Shown here piece after piece: positions 9,010-16,642 of a stretch of 36,276 nt of DNA. The position numbers were made by a program, and so were the translations under genes. The notes below the pieces were generated by a model. It was not told the origin of the DNA. It did not search any database and saw nothing but the letters and a program-made list of their open reading frames with translations. Source of the DNA: Gammaproteobacteria bacterium (GTDB taxonomy: Bacteria > Pseudomonadota > Gammaproteobacteria > Steroidobacterales > Steroidobacteraceae); the NCBI GenBank assembly GCA_005878835.1, contig VBMV01000075.1, positions 1 to 36,276 on the forward strand, read 5' to 3'. Positions within the stretch are counted from its first letter, which is position 1, and each line of letters starts with the position of its first letter.

Positions 9010-11585
9010 ACGAACAGCTCCGCGGCTGGGGCTCGCAGGTTGTACTGCGAGCTCATCGCGTGCCCGTAGGCCCCGGCGTTGGCGATCAGCAGCACGTCCC
9101 CTTCCCGGGTCGCAGGCAGCAGGCGATCGTGCCCGAGGACGTCTGCGCTCTCGCAGATGGGGCCGACGATATTGACGAGCTCGGTGGCGGGCTCATCCGC
9201 GCGCGTGAGGTTGGCGATTTCGTGGTATGCCCCATAGAGCGCCGGACGGATCAGGGAGTTCATGCCGGTCGCCACGCCGACGAAGCGCACGCCGCCCTTG
9301 GCCTTCAGCTGCGTCACGCGCGCGAGCAGCACCCCGGCGGCGGCCACCAGGTAGCGTCCGGGCTCGAGCCACACCTCGAGCTGCGGGTGCTCGGCGCGCA
9401 CCGCCAGCAGCAGCGTGTCGAGCCTGGCGAGATCGACGCCCGGCTGATCGGGACTCTCGGGCACTCCCAGGCCGCCGCCGACGTCGATGACGCGCAGCTG
9501 CGCGAAGCCCGGCGCGGCCGCCGCCAGCAGGCGCGCGGTGTGCTCCCAGCTGGTCACGTCGAAGACCCCGCTGCCGACGTGCGCCTGCAGGCCCACGACG
9601 CGCGCCCCGGCATCGTGCGCGCGGCGCGCAACTTCCGGCAGTTCCGCGATCGGCACGCCGAACTTGGAGCGCGTCCCGGCGGTGCGCACGTGCGTGTGAT
9701 GGCCGCGGCCGACCCCGCTGTCGACGCGCACGAAGATCTCGTGGGCGCGGAACAGCTGCGGCCAGCTGGTGAGCACGTAGCTGTTGTCGACCGTGACGCG
9801 CACCCCCGCGCTGAGCGCCCAGGCGACTTCCGCGCGTGGCGCGAAGTTCGGCGTGTACAGAATGCGCTCTCGGTCGAGATCGGGAAACAGCTCCAGGACC
9901 CGCTCGACTTCACCGCGCGACACGCATTCGAACTCGATGCCCTCGGCGCGCAGCGTGCGCAACAGCTGCGGGTGCGGATTGGCCTTCATCGAGTAATGCA
10001 CCCGCGCGAGCGAGCCGAGTGCGCGCAGCGAGCGGGCGGCCGCGCGCACCGCCTCCAGGTCGTACACGAAGGCCGCCTCATGCTCCCCGAGCGCCTCGAG
10101 CAGCTGCGTGCGCTTGGAGCGCCACCACGGCACGCTGCCGCCGGCCGGGTCCCGCGGCTGCGAGAACAGCTGCTGCCAGGTGGGACCGAGCACCTTGTCG
10201 CCCGGCACCGGGCGGATGAGCAGCTCGTGCAGTTGCTCCACCAGGCGGTCCCCCTGGTCCTCATCGACCACGAAGGTGAAATTCAGGTCGTTGGCGGCCT
10301 GGCTCACCAGGTGGATCTTCTGTTCCTCGAAGAACTCGAAGGCGCCTCCCAGCTGGTGCAGGATGGCGCGGATGTTGCGGCCCACGAGGCTCACCGAGGC
10401 GCACGGTCCGATCACCTGCACGCGGCACAGCCGCGACAGGTCGGCGACGAGGGCGGCGAGCCGCGTGTTGTCGAGTGAGTTGGCCGCCGGATCGAGCGAC
10501 ACCGTGACGTTGGTCTCGGAGGTCGACACCAGATCCACCGACATGCCGTGCTGCTTGAACACCTGGAAGGCATCGGCCAGGAACCCCACCTGGTGCCACA
10601 TGCCGGGGCTCTCCAGCGAAATGAGCGTGATGCCCTTCCTGCTGCACACCGCCTTCACCTGCGCGCCGCCCTCGCTCTCGGCGCTGAGCACCGTGCCTTC
10701 CAAGTCCGGCGCCTGGGTCGCATAGACATGCAGCGGAATGTGGTACTGGCGCGCCGGCAGGATGCAGCGCGGGTGCAGGACCTTGGCGCCGCTGGTGGCG
10801 ATTTCCTGGGCCTCGTCGTAGTGCAGCGCGCGCAGCAGGCGCGCGGTGGGCGTGGCGCGCGGGTTGGCGCTGAACATGCCCGGCACGTCGGTCCAGATCT
10901 CCAGCCGCTGGGCGCGCAACTTGGCCGCGAGGTAGGCCGCCGAGGTATCCGAGCCACCGCGCCCCAGCAGCACGGTGTTGCCGTCCTCATCGCTGGCGAT
11001 GAATCCCTGGGTAACGATGACCGGCGCGAGCCCCCGCAGCCGCTCCTCGAGCGCCGCATCGGGCACGAAACCGCACACCGCCGAGAGCACGCTCGCCTTG
11101 GCCGAGGCGCTGTGCCGCTCTTCGGCACGCAGCATGGTGCGCGCATCCGCCCAGGCCGCCTCGAGTCCGCGCGAGCGCAGGAAGCGCACGCCGATGTGCG
11201 TGGCCATCAGCTCACCGGCGGCTAAGACGTGCGCGCGCGTGCGGTCGCTCACCTCACCCGCCCGCGCGATGCTGGCTGCGATCTGGCGCAGTTCGGCGAG
11301 CTCTCGCTCGATCTCGTCCCCGAGGGTGACGCCCAGCTCGCAGGCCAGTCCCCGGTGGCGCTCTTCGATGGCGCGCAGCTCCTGCTCCTGCGCCTCACCG
11401 GTGGCGGCATCCAGCAGTCGCTCGAGCCGGTCGGTGATGCCGGTGAGGGCCGAATGCACGATGAGCACGCGCGCGCCGCCCGCGCTGCGCGCGGCGGCGA
11501 CCCGCGCGATGTTGGTCCAGTTGGCCAGCGTCGAGACGCTCGTTCCGCCGAACTTCAGGACGATCCAGGCCGAGGGGCGGGGCAC
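9006..11585 (-). CDS. lysAC: Bifunctional aspartate kinase / diaminopimelate decarboxylase
   Basis: Fusion of the first and last enzymes of the DAP-lysine pathway, 859 residues. The aspartokinase half has KFGGTSVS (11-18), the LLGRGGSDTSAAYLA loop (~207-220) and tandem ACT regulatory domains (~320-460), so lysine feedback is plausible. The linker is about 465-500. The fold-type III decarboxylase half has the PLP lysine in YSMKANPHP (K534), VDVGGGLGV, EPGRYLV and GPICESADVLGHDR, the latter with the active-site Cys-Glu. The start is GTG 11585 with AGGA six bases upstream. It overlaps the proposed mrcB start by four bases and lies 64 bases downstream of a small acidic gene. Such fusions are known in Xanthomonas relatives; they produce DAP for the wall and lysine for protein. 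Confidence 0.95.
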   Translation of the reverse strand: MPRPSAWIVLKFGGTSVSTLANWTNIARVAAARSAGGARVLIVHSALTGITDRLERLLDAATGEAQEQELRAIEERHRGLACELGVTLGDEIERELAELRQIAASIARAGEVSDRTRAHVLAAGELMATHIGVRFLRSRGLEAAWADARTMLRAEERHSASAKASVLSAVCGFVPDAALEERLRGLAPVIVTQGFIASDEDGNTVLLGRGGSDTSAAYLAAKLRAQRLEIWTDVPGMFSANPRATPTARLLRALHYDEAQEIATSGAKVLHPRCILPARQYHIPLHVYATQAPDLEGTVLSAESEGGAQVKAVCSRKGITLISLESPGMWHQVGFLADAFQVFKQHGMSVDLVSTSETNVTVSLDPAANSLDNTRLAALVADLSRLCRVQVIGPCASVSLVGRNIRAILHQLGGAFEFFEEQKIHLVSQAANDLNFTFVVDEDQGDRLVEQLHELLIRPVPGDKVLGPTWQQLFSQPRDPAGGSVPWWRSKRTQLLEALGEHEAAFVYDLEAVRAAARSLRALGSLARVHYSMKANPHPQLLRTLRAEGIEFECVSRGEVERVLELFPDLDRERILYTPNFAPRAEVAWALSAGVRVTVDNSYVLTSWPQLFRAHEIFVRVDSGVGRGHHTHVRTAGTRSKFGVPIAELPEVARRAHDAGARVVGLQAHVGSGVFDVTSWEHTARLLAAAAPGFAQLRVIDVGGGLGVPESPDQPGVDLARLDTLLLAVRAEHPQLEVWLEPGRYLVAAAGVLLARVTQLKAKGGVRFVGVATGMNSLIRPALYGAYHEIANLTRADEPATELVNIVGPICESADVLGHDRLLPATREGDVLLIANAGAYGHAMSSQYNLRAPAAELFV

Positions 11586-11649
11586 TGATGTTCCTTCACG
11601 CGACGTCGAAAGCGGGAGGTGCGCTGGGCCCGCGGATGCCAGCTTCGCT

Positions 11650-11865
11650 CTACAGCTCGTCGTCGAAGTCCTTGAGATCTTTCTCGAGCTTCTTGTCCGC
11701 CAGCACTTCCTCGAGGCGGCTCCACGCGGCCTTGCCGCGCTTGCCCTGGTTACGGACGCGCTTGTCCACCCGGTCGAGCAGCCGGTCGTAATCGGTGCCG
11801 TCCTCGGTCGGACTGCTCAGGAATTCATCGTCGAGATCGAAAGTCTCGTTGTCTCGTTCCGACAT
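11650..11865 (-). CDS. Small acidic conserved-type hypothetical protein
   Basis: The 71-residue product is strongly charged: an acidic N-terminus (DNETFDLDDEFLSS), a basic middle (KRVRNQGKRGKAAW) and a C-terminal helix rich in Lys, Glu and Asp (RLEEVLADKKLEKDLKDF). There is no signal peptide or membrane helix, so it is probably cytoplasmic. The C-terminal helix pattern recalls short PA3496-like proteins of gammaproteobacteria, but I am not certain of that link. It is first behind a good minus-strand promoter (11933-11960) and upstream of lysAC, so it may be cotranscribed. It has only a weak ribosome site (gccag before ATG). Function unknown. Confidence 0.7.
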   Translation of the reverse strand: MSERDNETFDLDDEFLSSPTEDGTDYDRLLDRVDKRVRNQGKRGKAAWSRLEEVLADKKLEKDLKDFDDEL

Positions 11866-11932
11866 CTGGCGGCGTAAATCCCGAATTAATTCAACGGCTA
11901 ACGTGCCTTGACGGCACCGAACAAGGCTGCGA

Positions 11933-11960
11933 ACTATAGCCGATCCGCGCCGCCGATCAA
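11933..11960 (-). promoter_or_regulatory. Sigma70-type promoter for the small acidic gene / lysAC / mrcB transcript
   Basis: On the minus strand TTGATC (11960-11955) is separated by 16 bases from TATAGT (11938-11933), matching the -35 at four and the -10 at five of six positions. The predicted transcript starts near 11926, about 60 bases before the ATG at 11865. The stretch is clearly more A+T-rich than its surroundings. Confidence 0.6.
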
Positions 11961-11993
11961 CTTTTGGCCCCGCGCACCGTCCAGGCTCGCCCG

Positions 11994-12029
11994 CTGAAGG
12001 CCGCTCGCCCCGGGGCGCTTGCGCTTCAG
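11994..12029 (-). terminator. Symmetric dyad at the 3' end of the DUF62 gene, possible terminator
   Basis: CTGAAG (11994-11999) and CTTCAG (12024-12029) flank, at equal distances of six bases, a perfect 12-base palindrome CGCCCCGGGGCG (12006-12017). The right arm overlaps the stop codon of the minus-strand DUF62 gene. There is no T tract, so Rho-independent action is uncertain; it also lies just upstream of the promoter at 11960. Confidence 0.35.
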
Positions 12030-12841
12030 GGCTGATCCGTGCGGTCGCGCACCACCACCGGGGCGCCCCGGCTCAAGCCCAGACCCTCCGCGGCGCTGTG
12101 CTCGGCGCGGGCGATCTCGATCACCCCGAAGGAGTTCACGAGCGCGAGATATTCCCCGGGCCGCGTGTCGCCGTAGGTGCGCAGCAGGGGGAAGGCGTGG
12201 TTGCCCGCGTGCACCAGCGGCAGCCGGAAGCGCTCGATCAGCGCGGCGTCGATATTGGTGATCAGGTTGCCGAAGTGATCGATGCTGATGACGACGCCGG
12301 TGACGCTGCGCGGCTCGACCGCAGGGTCCTCCACCCAGGCGGGGATCAGGGTGCTGACCGCCTCGCCGAGCCCCTGCAGCGGGCAGCGCCCGGCGGCGAG
12401 CTCGGCGGCGACGGGGGCGAAAATGTCCCGGCCGTGGAAGGTAGCGCTCGGTCGATGCACTCCGAGGCGCGCCAGCTCCGTGGTGCCCAGGCGCACGATC
12501 AGCGCGTCGCGTGCGCGGCTGACGATCGGGGCCAGCAGGCCGTTGTCGGGCGCCAGGAAATAGTGTCCACTGGCCTGCACGGCCAGAATGTTGCGCGCGG
12601 TGCCGACGCCCGGATCGACTACCGCGACGTGCACGGTTGCAGGCGGGAAGTAGTCGAAGGCGTGCGCCAGCCAGAAGCCCGCCTCCGCCGGCCAGTGCAC
12701 CACGATCTCATGCGTGAGATCGATGATGCGCGCCGCCGGGAAGCGCGTGAGCATGCAACCCTTCATGACACCGACGAACGGTCCCTGGTGGCCGAAGTCG
12801 GTCGTGATGGTGATGACCCCTGAGGGGCTCGGGGCGTTCAT
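12026..12841 (-). CDS. SAM hydroxide adenosyltransferase (DUF62 family, SAM hydrolase)
   Basis: Members hydrolyse S-adenosylmethionine to adenosine and methionine with an activated water; fluorinases and chlorinases are relatives. The 271-residue product has the family motifs in order: TTDFGHQGPFVGVMKG (N-terminus), VVDPGVGTARN, LAPDNGLLAP, FHGRDIFAPVAA and SIDHFGNLITNI. The conserved Asp/Arg/His set of the hydrolase is therefore present; I see nothing specifically halogenase-like. Start ATG 12841 gives the expected N-terminus; the frame is open further upstream but enters the dksA-like gene. It is third in a probable operon after tal and the dksA-like gene (32-base gap). Cytoplasmic; its physiological role in bacteria is not settled. 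Confidence 0.88.
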   Translation of the reverse strand: MNAPSPSGVITITTDFGHQGPFVGVMKGCMLTRFPAARIIDLTHEIVVHWPAEAGFWLAHAFDYFPPATVHVAVVDPGVGTARNILAVQASGHYFLAPDNGLLAPIVSRARDALIVRLGTTELARLGVHRPSATFHGRDIFAPVAAELAAGRCPLQGLGEAVSTLIPAWVEDPAVEPRSVTGVVISIDHFGNLITNIDAALIERFRLPLVHAGNHAFPLLRTYGDTRPGEYLALVNSFGVIEIARAEHSAAEGLGLSRGAPVVVRDRTDQP

Positions 12842-12873
12842 GAGACAGCGCGGGCTGCAGAGCGCGCGCCGCG

Positions 12874-13233
12874 TCAGCCGCGGACGCCGCGGGGCCCCGC
12901 CGCACGGCCGCCCTCGGCGCAGGAGCGACACCGATCGGTGTAGGGCACGGCCTCCAGCCGCTCCGGCTCGATGTCCTCGCCGCACACCGAGCAGGTGGTG
13001 TAGCGGCCGGAGGCGAGGCGCCGCAGCGCCCCTTCGACCTGCTGCAGCTCTTCCTGGGCCGAGTGCGAGATGGCCCCGAGCACGTCATCGTTCTCGCGCT
13101 GCGTCACCTGCTCGGCGAAGTCGGCCGACAGCGGGTCCGCCTCGTGGCGCAGATCGGCGCTCGCATCGCTGGCGCGCTGGCGCAGCTCGTCGCGGCGCTT
13201 GAGCAGTCGGTCGCGTACCGCCTTGGTATCCAC
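12874..13233 (-). CDS. TraR/DksA-family C4 zinc-finger protein
   Basis: The 119-residue product has an N-terminal coiled coil (about 5-80) and a C4 zinc finger CSVCG...CRSCA (about 82-106). The coil tip carries SADFAEQVTQREN, which keeps the acidic-x-Ala pattern DksA-like proteins use at the RNA polymerase secondary channel. The protein is shorter than true DksA (~150) and more like the TraR/YbiI group, so I give no symbol. An Arg/Gly/Pro-rich tail of about 12 residues follows the finger. It starts 18 bases after the tal stop and precedes the DUF62 gene. A transcription regulator acting on RNA polymerase is the family role; targets cannot be told. Confidence 0.85.
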   Translation of the reverse strand: MDTKAVRDRLLKRRDELRQRASDASADLRHEADPLSADFAEQVTQRENDDVLGAISHSAQEELQQVEGALRRLASGRYTTCSVCGEDIEPERLEAVPYTDRCRSCAEGGRAAGPRGVRG

Positions 13234-13251
13234 TTCGCTCCCCCGGGAACC

Positions 13252-14382
13252 TCAGGACGCCCGCCGGCCGCGACGTCGTTCCTCGAGCCATTGTTGCAGC
13301 CGGTCGAAAGGCTCGATGAACTTCCTCACGCCTTCGCGCTCGAGCTGCGCCGCGACGGCTTCCAGATCGACATCGAGCCGCTCCAGGCCCTCGCGCGCAT
13401 CGCAGCCTTCGGCAATGTGGCGCTCAAGCCGCAGCTGAGGTCTGCCCAGGCGCCGATAGGCATCCAGGGTCTCGAGCGACATGGTGTTGACCGTCTTGGG
13501 CACCACCAGCTCCTCGACATACTTGATCGGGCTGTAGCTCGGATCCTTGGTGGAGGTCGACGCCCACAGCAGCCGCTGCGGCCGCGCACCGCGCGCCGCC
13601 AGGCCCTGCCATTGTGCGCCGGCGATCATCTCCTCGTGAATCTCGTAGGCACGACAGGCACTGGCGATCGCCGCCTTGCCGCGCAGGGTGCGCGCTGCGG
13701 GCTGGCCGCGCGCTGCCAGGCCATCCAGCAGGTTGTCCACGGCGGTGTCGATGCGGCTCAGGAAGAAGCTCGCCACCGAGGCGACGCGCTCGAGCGGCTG
13801 GCCGGCCGCGACGCGTGCGCTCAGGCCCTCCATGTAGGCGCGCGCCACGGCGCGATAACGCTCGGGCGAGAACAGCAGCGTCACGTTCACGTTGATGCCC
13901 GCAGCGATGAGATCGCGGATCACCGGCAAAGAGGCCTCGGTGCCGGGGACCTTGATGAGCGCGTTGGGAAGTCGCAGACGCTGCCACAGGCGTTGCGCCT
14001 CCGCGCGACTGCCGGGGCCGTCGTAGGCGAGGTGCGGCGACACCTCCATGCTCACGAGGCCGTCGCCGCCGGCAGTTGCATCGTGGAGCGGGCGCAGGAG
14101 CGCAGCGGCCGCGCGCAGATCCTCGACGGCGAGCTCCTCGTACAGCGCGACGCTCGATGACATCGAGGGCAGCAGCCGCGCGATCGGCTGCGCGTAGTGC
14201 GAGTCGCTCATCATGGAGTGGGCGAAGATCGCCGGGTTCGAGGTGAGCCCGGCGATGCCGTCCTCGCGGATCAGGCGCGCCAGAGTGCCGTCCTGCAGCA
14301 TGCGGCGGCTGATGTCATCGAGCCAGACGCTCTCGCCGAGCTTGCGCAACTCGAGCAGCGGATTGGGCACCGGCGCGTTCAT
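13252..14382 (-). CDS. tal: Transaldolase (longer, mycobacterial-type)
   Basis: Pentose phosphate pathway enzyme transferring dihydroxyacetone units between sugar phosphates, cytoplasmic. The 376-residue product is longer than E. coli TalB (~317) and fits the tal subfamily with SVWLDDISRRML at the N-terminus, GLTSNPAIFAHSM and the Schiff-base lysine in NALIKVPGTEA. VNVTLLFSPERYRAVARAYMEGL and the DPSYSPIKYVEELV segment are also characteristic. The start at ATG 14382 lies in a 108-base divergent region shared with yqjD. It is the first gene of a probable three-gene unit with the DksA-like and DUF62 genes. The C-terminal tail is Arg-rich. Confidence 0.95.
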   Translation of the reverse strand: MNAPVPNPLLELRKLGESVWLDDISRRMLQDGTLARLIREDGIAGLTSNPAIFAHSMMSDSHYAQPIARLLPSMSSSVALYEELAVEDLRAAAALLRPLHDATAGGDGLVSMEVSPHLAYDGPGSRAEAQRLWQRLRLPNALIKVPGTEASLPVIRDLIAAGINVNVTLLFSPERYRAVARAYMEGLSARVAAGQPLERVASVASFFLSRIDTAVDNLLDGLAARGQPAARTLRGKAAIASACRAYEIHEEMIAGAQWQGLAARGARPQRLLWASTSTKDPSYSPIKYVEELVVPKTVNTMSLETLDAYRRLGRPQLRLERHIAEGCDAREGLERLDVDLEAVAAQLEREGVRKFIEPFDRLQQWLEERRRGRRAS

Positions 14383-14490
14383 GGAGGCACTCTTGCGCGA
14401 GAGTAGCGCAGCCGGCAGCGCGAGTCTCGCGGTTTCGGTGCGGATATGCGTAAATCCAAGGCGGAGCCTTCGAAGCCGAGGAACACCGCC

Positions 14491-14775
14491 ATGACCGAGT
14501 CGTTCGATGCCGGCAAGCTCGCCGAGGAGCTGCGCGCGCTGGTGAGCGAGGCCGAAGCGCTGTTGCGAGCGAGCGGCAGCGCGGACGGCGCGGAAATGCA
14601 GCCGCGCGCCGAGGCCGCGGTGCGGGATCTGCGCGAGCGGCTCAGCGCATTCGAGGAACAGCTGAGCGCGCGGGCGCGCGACATCGACGGCTACGTGCGC
14701 GGCAACCCCTGGCAGGCGGTGGCGGTTGCGGGCGGGGTTGCGCTGCTGCTCGGGCTCCTCATGGGCCGCCGCTGA
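14491..14775 (+). CDS. DUF883-family inner-membrane protein (YqjD/ElaB-like)
   Basis: The 94-residue product has a cytoplasmic amphipathic helix region (about 5-68, heptad-like, rich in Glu/Arg/Ala) followed by the family signature DGYVRGNPWQAVAVAGGVALLLGLLMGRR, a single C-terminal membrane anchor. E. coli YqjD and ElaB are ribosome-binding membrane proteins of stationary phase; that role here is inferred. I choose ATG 14491 because GAGGAA ends seven bases upstream; an ATG at 14446 would add 15 residues without a good ribosome site. First of three genes joined by overlaps (TGATG with the next). Confidence 0.87.
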   Translation: MTESFDAGKLAEELRALVSEAEALLRASGSADGAEMQPRAEAAVRDLRERLSAFEEQLSARARDIDGYVRGNPWQAVAVAGGVALLLGLLMGRR

Positions 14776-15182
14776 TGGACGCGCCCGGATCGCCTGCGCA
14801 GGATGCGGGCGCCGCTGAGGGGCTGCGCTCGGCGTTCAGCGGGCTGCTCGGCGCGGGACTGGACGCGCTGCGAACCCGCCTCGATCTCGCCGCCGTCGAG
14901 CTCGAGATCCACCTGTTGGCGCTGCTGCGGGTACTGGTGTGCCTGATCGGTGCGCTCGCGTGCGCGTTGCTCGCGCTCGCCTTCGCCCTGACGACGCTCA
15001 TCGTGGCGCTGTGGGACACGCATCGCACGTCGGCTCTGCTCGGCGGGACGCTGGTGTTCCTCGGGCTCGCGCTGCTGTTCGGCGTGCTCGGCGCGCGCAC
15101 CCTGCGCCAGCAGCCGCCGGTTCTGCAGGACTCGCTGCAGCAACTGCGCGAAGACGGGCACCGCGCCGGGGACGAGTCGTGA
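14775..15182 (+). CDS. Phage holin superfamily III / YqjE-like membrane protein
   Basis: The 135-residue product has two strongly hydrophobic segments, about residues 46-76 (LLALLRVLVCLIGALACALL...) and 86-110 (ALLGGTLVFLGLALLFGVLG), preceded by an amphipathic helix GLGAGLDALRTRLDLAAVELE typical of YqjE/Actinobacterial Holin-X relatives. Despite the family name there is no phage context; it sits between yqjD-like and yqjK-like genes, the same order as in E. coli. Its ATG shares a base with the previous stop. Function unknown; an envelope role is likely. Confidence 0.82.
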   Translation: MDAPGSPAQDAGAAEGLRSAFSGLLGAGLDALRTRLDLAAVELEIHLLALLRVLVCLIGALACALLALAFALTTLIVALWDTHRTSALLGGTLVFLGLALLFGVLGARTLRQQPPVLQDSLQQLREDGHRAGDES

Positions 15183-15496
15183 CGCGCATGGCGCAGCTGC
15201 AGGAGCGGCGGCGCGCGCTGCTGGCGCGCTGCGGGGAGCAGCGCGGGGAATTTGCCGAGCGTCTGGCGGCGCTGCGCCCGCGGTCCCGCACGGGCGCCGC
15301 GGGTCAGCACGCGGCGCGCCACCCACTCGCCTGGATCGCGGTATTGGGCGCCGTCATGCTGATGCGGCGCACGCGCGAAGTGGTGTCGCTGCTGGTGTTC
15401 ATCCGTTCGGCGGTGGGGTTGGTCGGGCGCGCTGTGCAGCTGCTGCGTCTCATCGGGGGCGCGCGCGCATCGCGCCCGGGCGGCACGCAGCCCTGA
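15179..15496 (+). CDS. YqjK-like small membrane-associated protein
   Basis: The 105-residue product is very basic at both ends, with an Arg/Gln-rich helix (AQLQERRRALLARCGEQRGEF) and one or two hydrophobic segments (about 45-80: HPLAWIAVLGAVMLM and VVSLLVFIRSAVGLVGRAVQLL). GTG 15179 overlaps the yqjE-like stop by four bases (GTGA); ATG 15188 is an alternative three codons later. The assignment rests mainly on position in a yqjD-yqjE-yqjK order plus composition; sequence similarity to YqjK is weak by eye. It is convergent with the L,D-transpeptidase gene, 33 bases away. Confidence 0.7.
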   Translation: MTRMAQLQERRRALLARCGEQRGEFAERLAALRPRSRTGAAGQHAARHPLAWIAVLGAVMLMRRTREVVSLLVFIRSAVGLVGRAVQLLRLIGGARASRPGGTQP

Positions 15497-15529
15497 GCGA
15501 AGCCTGTGGGGGCGGCGCCGCGCTGCTCT

Positions 15530-16522
15530 TCAGTGGGCGCTCTGCGATACGCTCGCGGCGGGAGGGACGGAGGCCGGCGCTTCGGCCGCAAGACCCACCA
15601 GCGTCGGAATGCCGCTGGCGGCCGCGAGCGTGGCACGCGCCAGATCCCAGTGGATGGCGGCGGTGTTGCTGCCGAGCGCCTGATCGAGCATCTGCGACAA
15701 CAGCTGCACGTCCGGCTCGATGCTCTGGCCTTCGGCGTCCACCGGCGGATGCGCTTCGAGCAGCAGCTGACCCCCGACCCAGGCAACCTTCACCGGCTCG
15801 TTGACCAGTCGCACCGGCGTGCCGATCGGCACCAGCGCAAACAGCGCCGCGACGTCTTCCGGATACATGCGGATGCATCCGTGCGTCACCGCCATGCCCA
15901 CCGCCGTCGGGTTGTTGGTGCCATGAAGCATGTACTCGCCGTCGCCCGCGGCGAGGCGCAGCGCGAAATCACCGAGTGGATTGTCGGGTCCGCTCGGCAC
16001 GACCTTCGGCAGCGGATCGCCATTCTCGGCGTGCTCCTTGCGGATCGACTCCGGCGGATACCAGGCCGGGTGTCGGATCTTGGCGATGACCCGCGTCTCA
16101 CCGAGCGGCGTGCGCCAGTCCATCTTGCCGATGCTCACCGGGTAGGTGATGACGACCGGCTGCTCGCCCTTGCGCGGCTTGGGGTAGTAGTACAGCCGAT
16201 GCTCGGGCAGGTTCACGACCAGGCCGGCGCGCGGGCCGGCCGGCAGGATGCGCCGCCCGGGGAGCAGGAGCTTCGTGCCTGCCCCCGGCAACCACACGTC
16301 CACACCGGGGTTGGCGCGGATGATTTCGTAATAGCCGAGACTGTAGCGGTGCGCGATATCCGGCAGCGTGTCCTCGTACACCGTCTGCATGCTCTCGTCG
16401 CTCCCCACGACCGGGGAACCATCCGGCGGCAGAGGATAGACACTGGCCCAGCCGGGGGCCGCCAGCAGGCCAAGCCACGCCAGCGCGCACGCCACCGATC
16501 CCGCTTTCCACGTCTGCTTCAT
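15530..16522 (-). CDS. L,D-transpeptidase (YkuD family, ErfK/YbiS-like)
   Basis: Periplasmic cysteine transpeptidase that makes 3-3 crosslinks or attaches proteins to peptidoglycan. The 331-residue product has a signal peptide (about 1-26, basic start, ALAWLGLLAAPGWAS), a LysM-like segment (about 46-90, DTLPDIAHRYSLGYYEIIRANPG), and a YkuD domain (~98-235) with H200 in MLHGTNN and the catalytic THGCIRM (H214, C216, R218). The C-terminal 90 residues are less conserved. Start ATG 16522 gives a proper signal peptide; the frame is open upstream without one. Upstream is an A+T-rich region with a 21-base dyad (16550-16570). The usual S in SHGC is T here, which is common. Confidence 0.93.
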   Translation of the reverse strand: MKQTWKAGSVACALAWLGLLAAPGWASVYPLPPDGSPVVGSDESMQTVYEDTLPDIAHRYSLGYYEIIRANPGVDVWLPGAGTKLLLPGRRILPAGPRAGLVVNLPEHRLYYYPKPRKGEQPVVITYPVSIGKMDWRTPLGETRVIAKIRHPAWYPPESIRKEHAENGDPLPKVVPSGPDNPLGDFALRLAAGDGEYMLHGTNNPTAVGMAVTHGCIRMYPEDVAALFALVPIGTPVRLVNEPVKVAWVGGQLLLEAHPPVDAEGQSIEPDVQLLSQMLDQALGSNTAAIHWDLARATLAAASGIPTLVGLAAEAPASVPPAASVSQSAH

Positions 16523-16549
16523 GTGATTTCTGCGAAGAACCTGTAACAA

Positions 16550-16570
16550 ATTGATTACAATTGAATCAAT
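16550..16570. promoter_or_regulatory. Inverted repeat in the ldt/mpg divergent region, operator candidate
   Basis: ATTGATT (16550-16556) and AATCAAT (16564-16570) form a perfect seven-base dyad with a seven-base spacer, in a conspicuously A+T-rich patch within high-G+C surroundings. On the plus strand TTGATT (16551-16556) lies 16 bases before TCAAAT (16573-16578), a weak sigma70-like pair. It sits 28-48 bases upstream of the L,D-transpeptidase ATG. The binding protein is unknown. Confidence 0.45.
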
Positions 16571-16642
16571 GCTCAAATGGCCGCCCTGCCATCCACCCGG
16601 CACGGCCCCGTATTGTAGAGGATTCCTTTACCATCGCGCGCG

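Noticed and set aside
7345-9069. 574-residue plus-strand open frame opposite mrcB
   Set aside because: It is antisense to clear PBP1b motifs and has the Arg/His/Ala-rich composition of GC-rich shadow frames.
9060-10478. 472-residue plus-strand frame opposite lysAC
   Set aside because: Antisense shadow of the fusion enzyme, low-complexity composition, no start context.
14775-15182. Phage holin as a sign of a prophage
   Set aside because: The family name is misleading; neighbours are chromosomal yqj-type genes and no phage genes are present.
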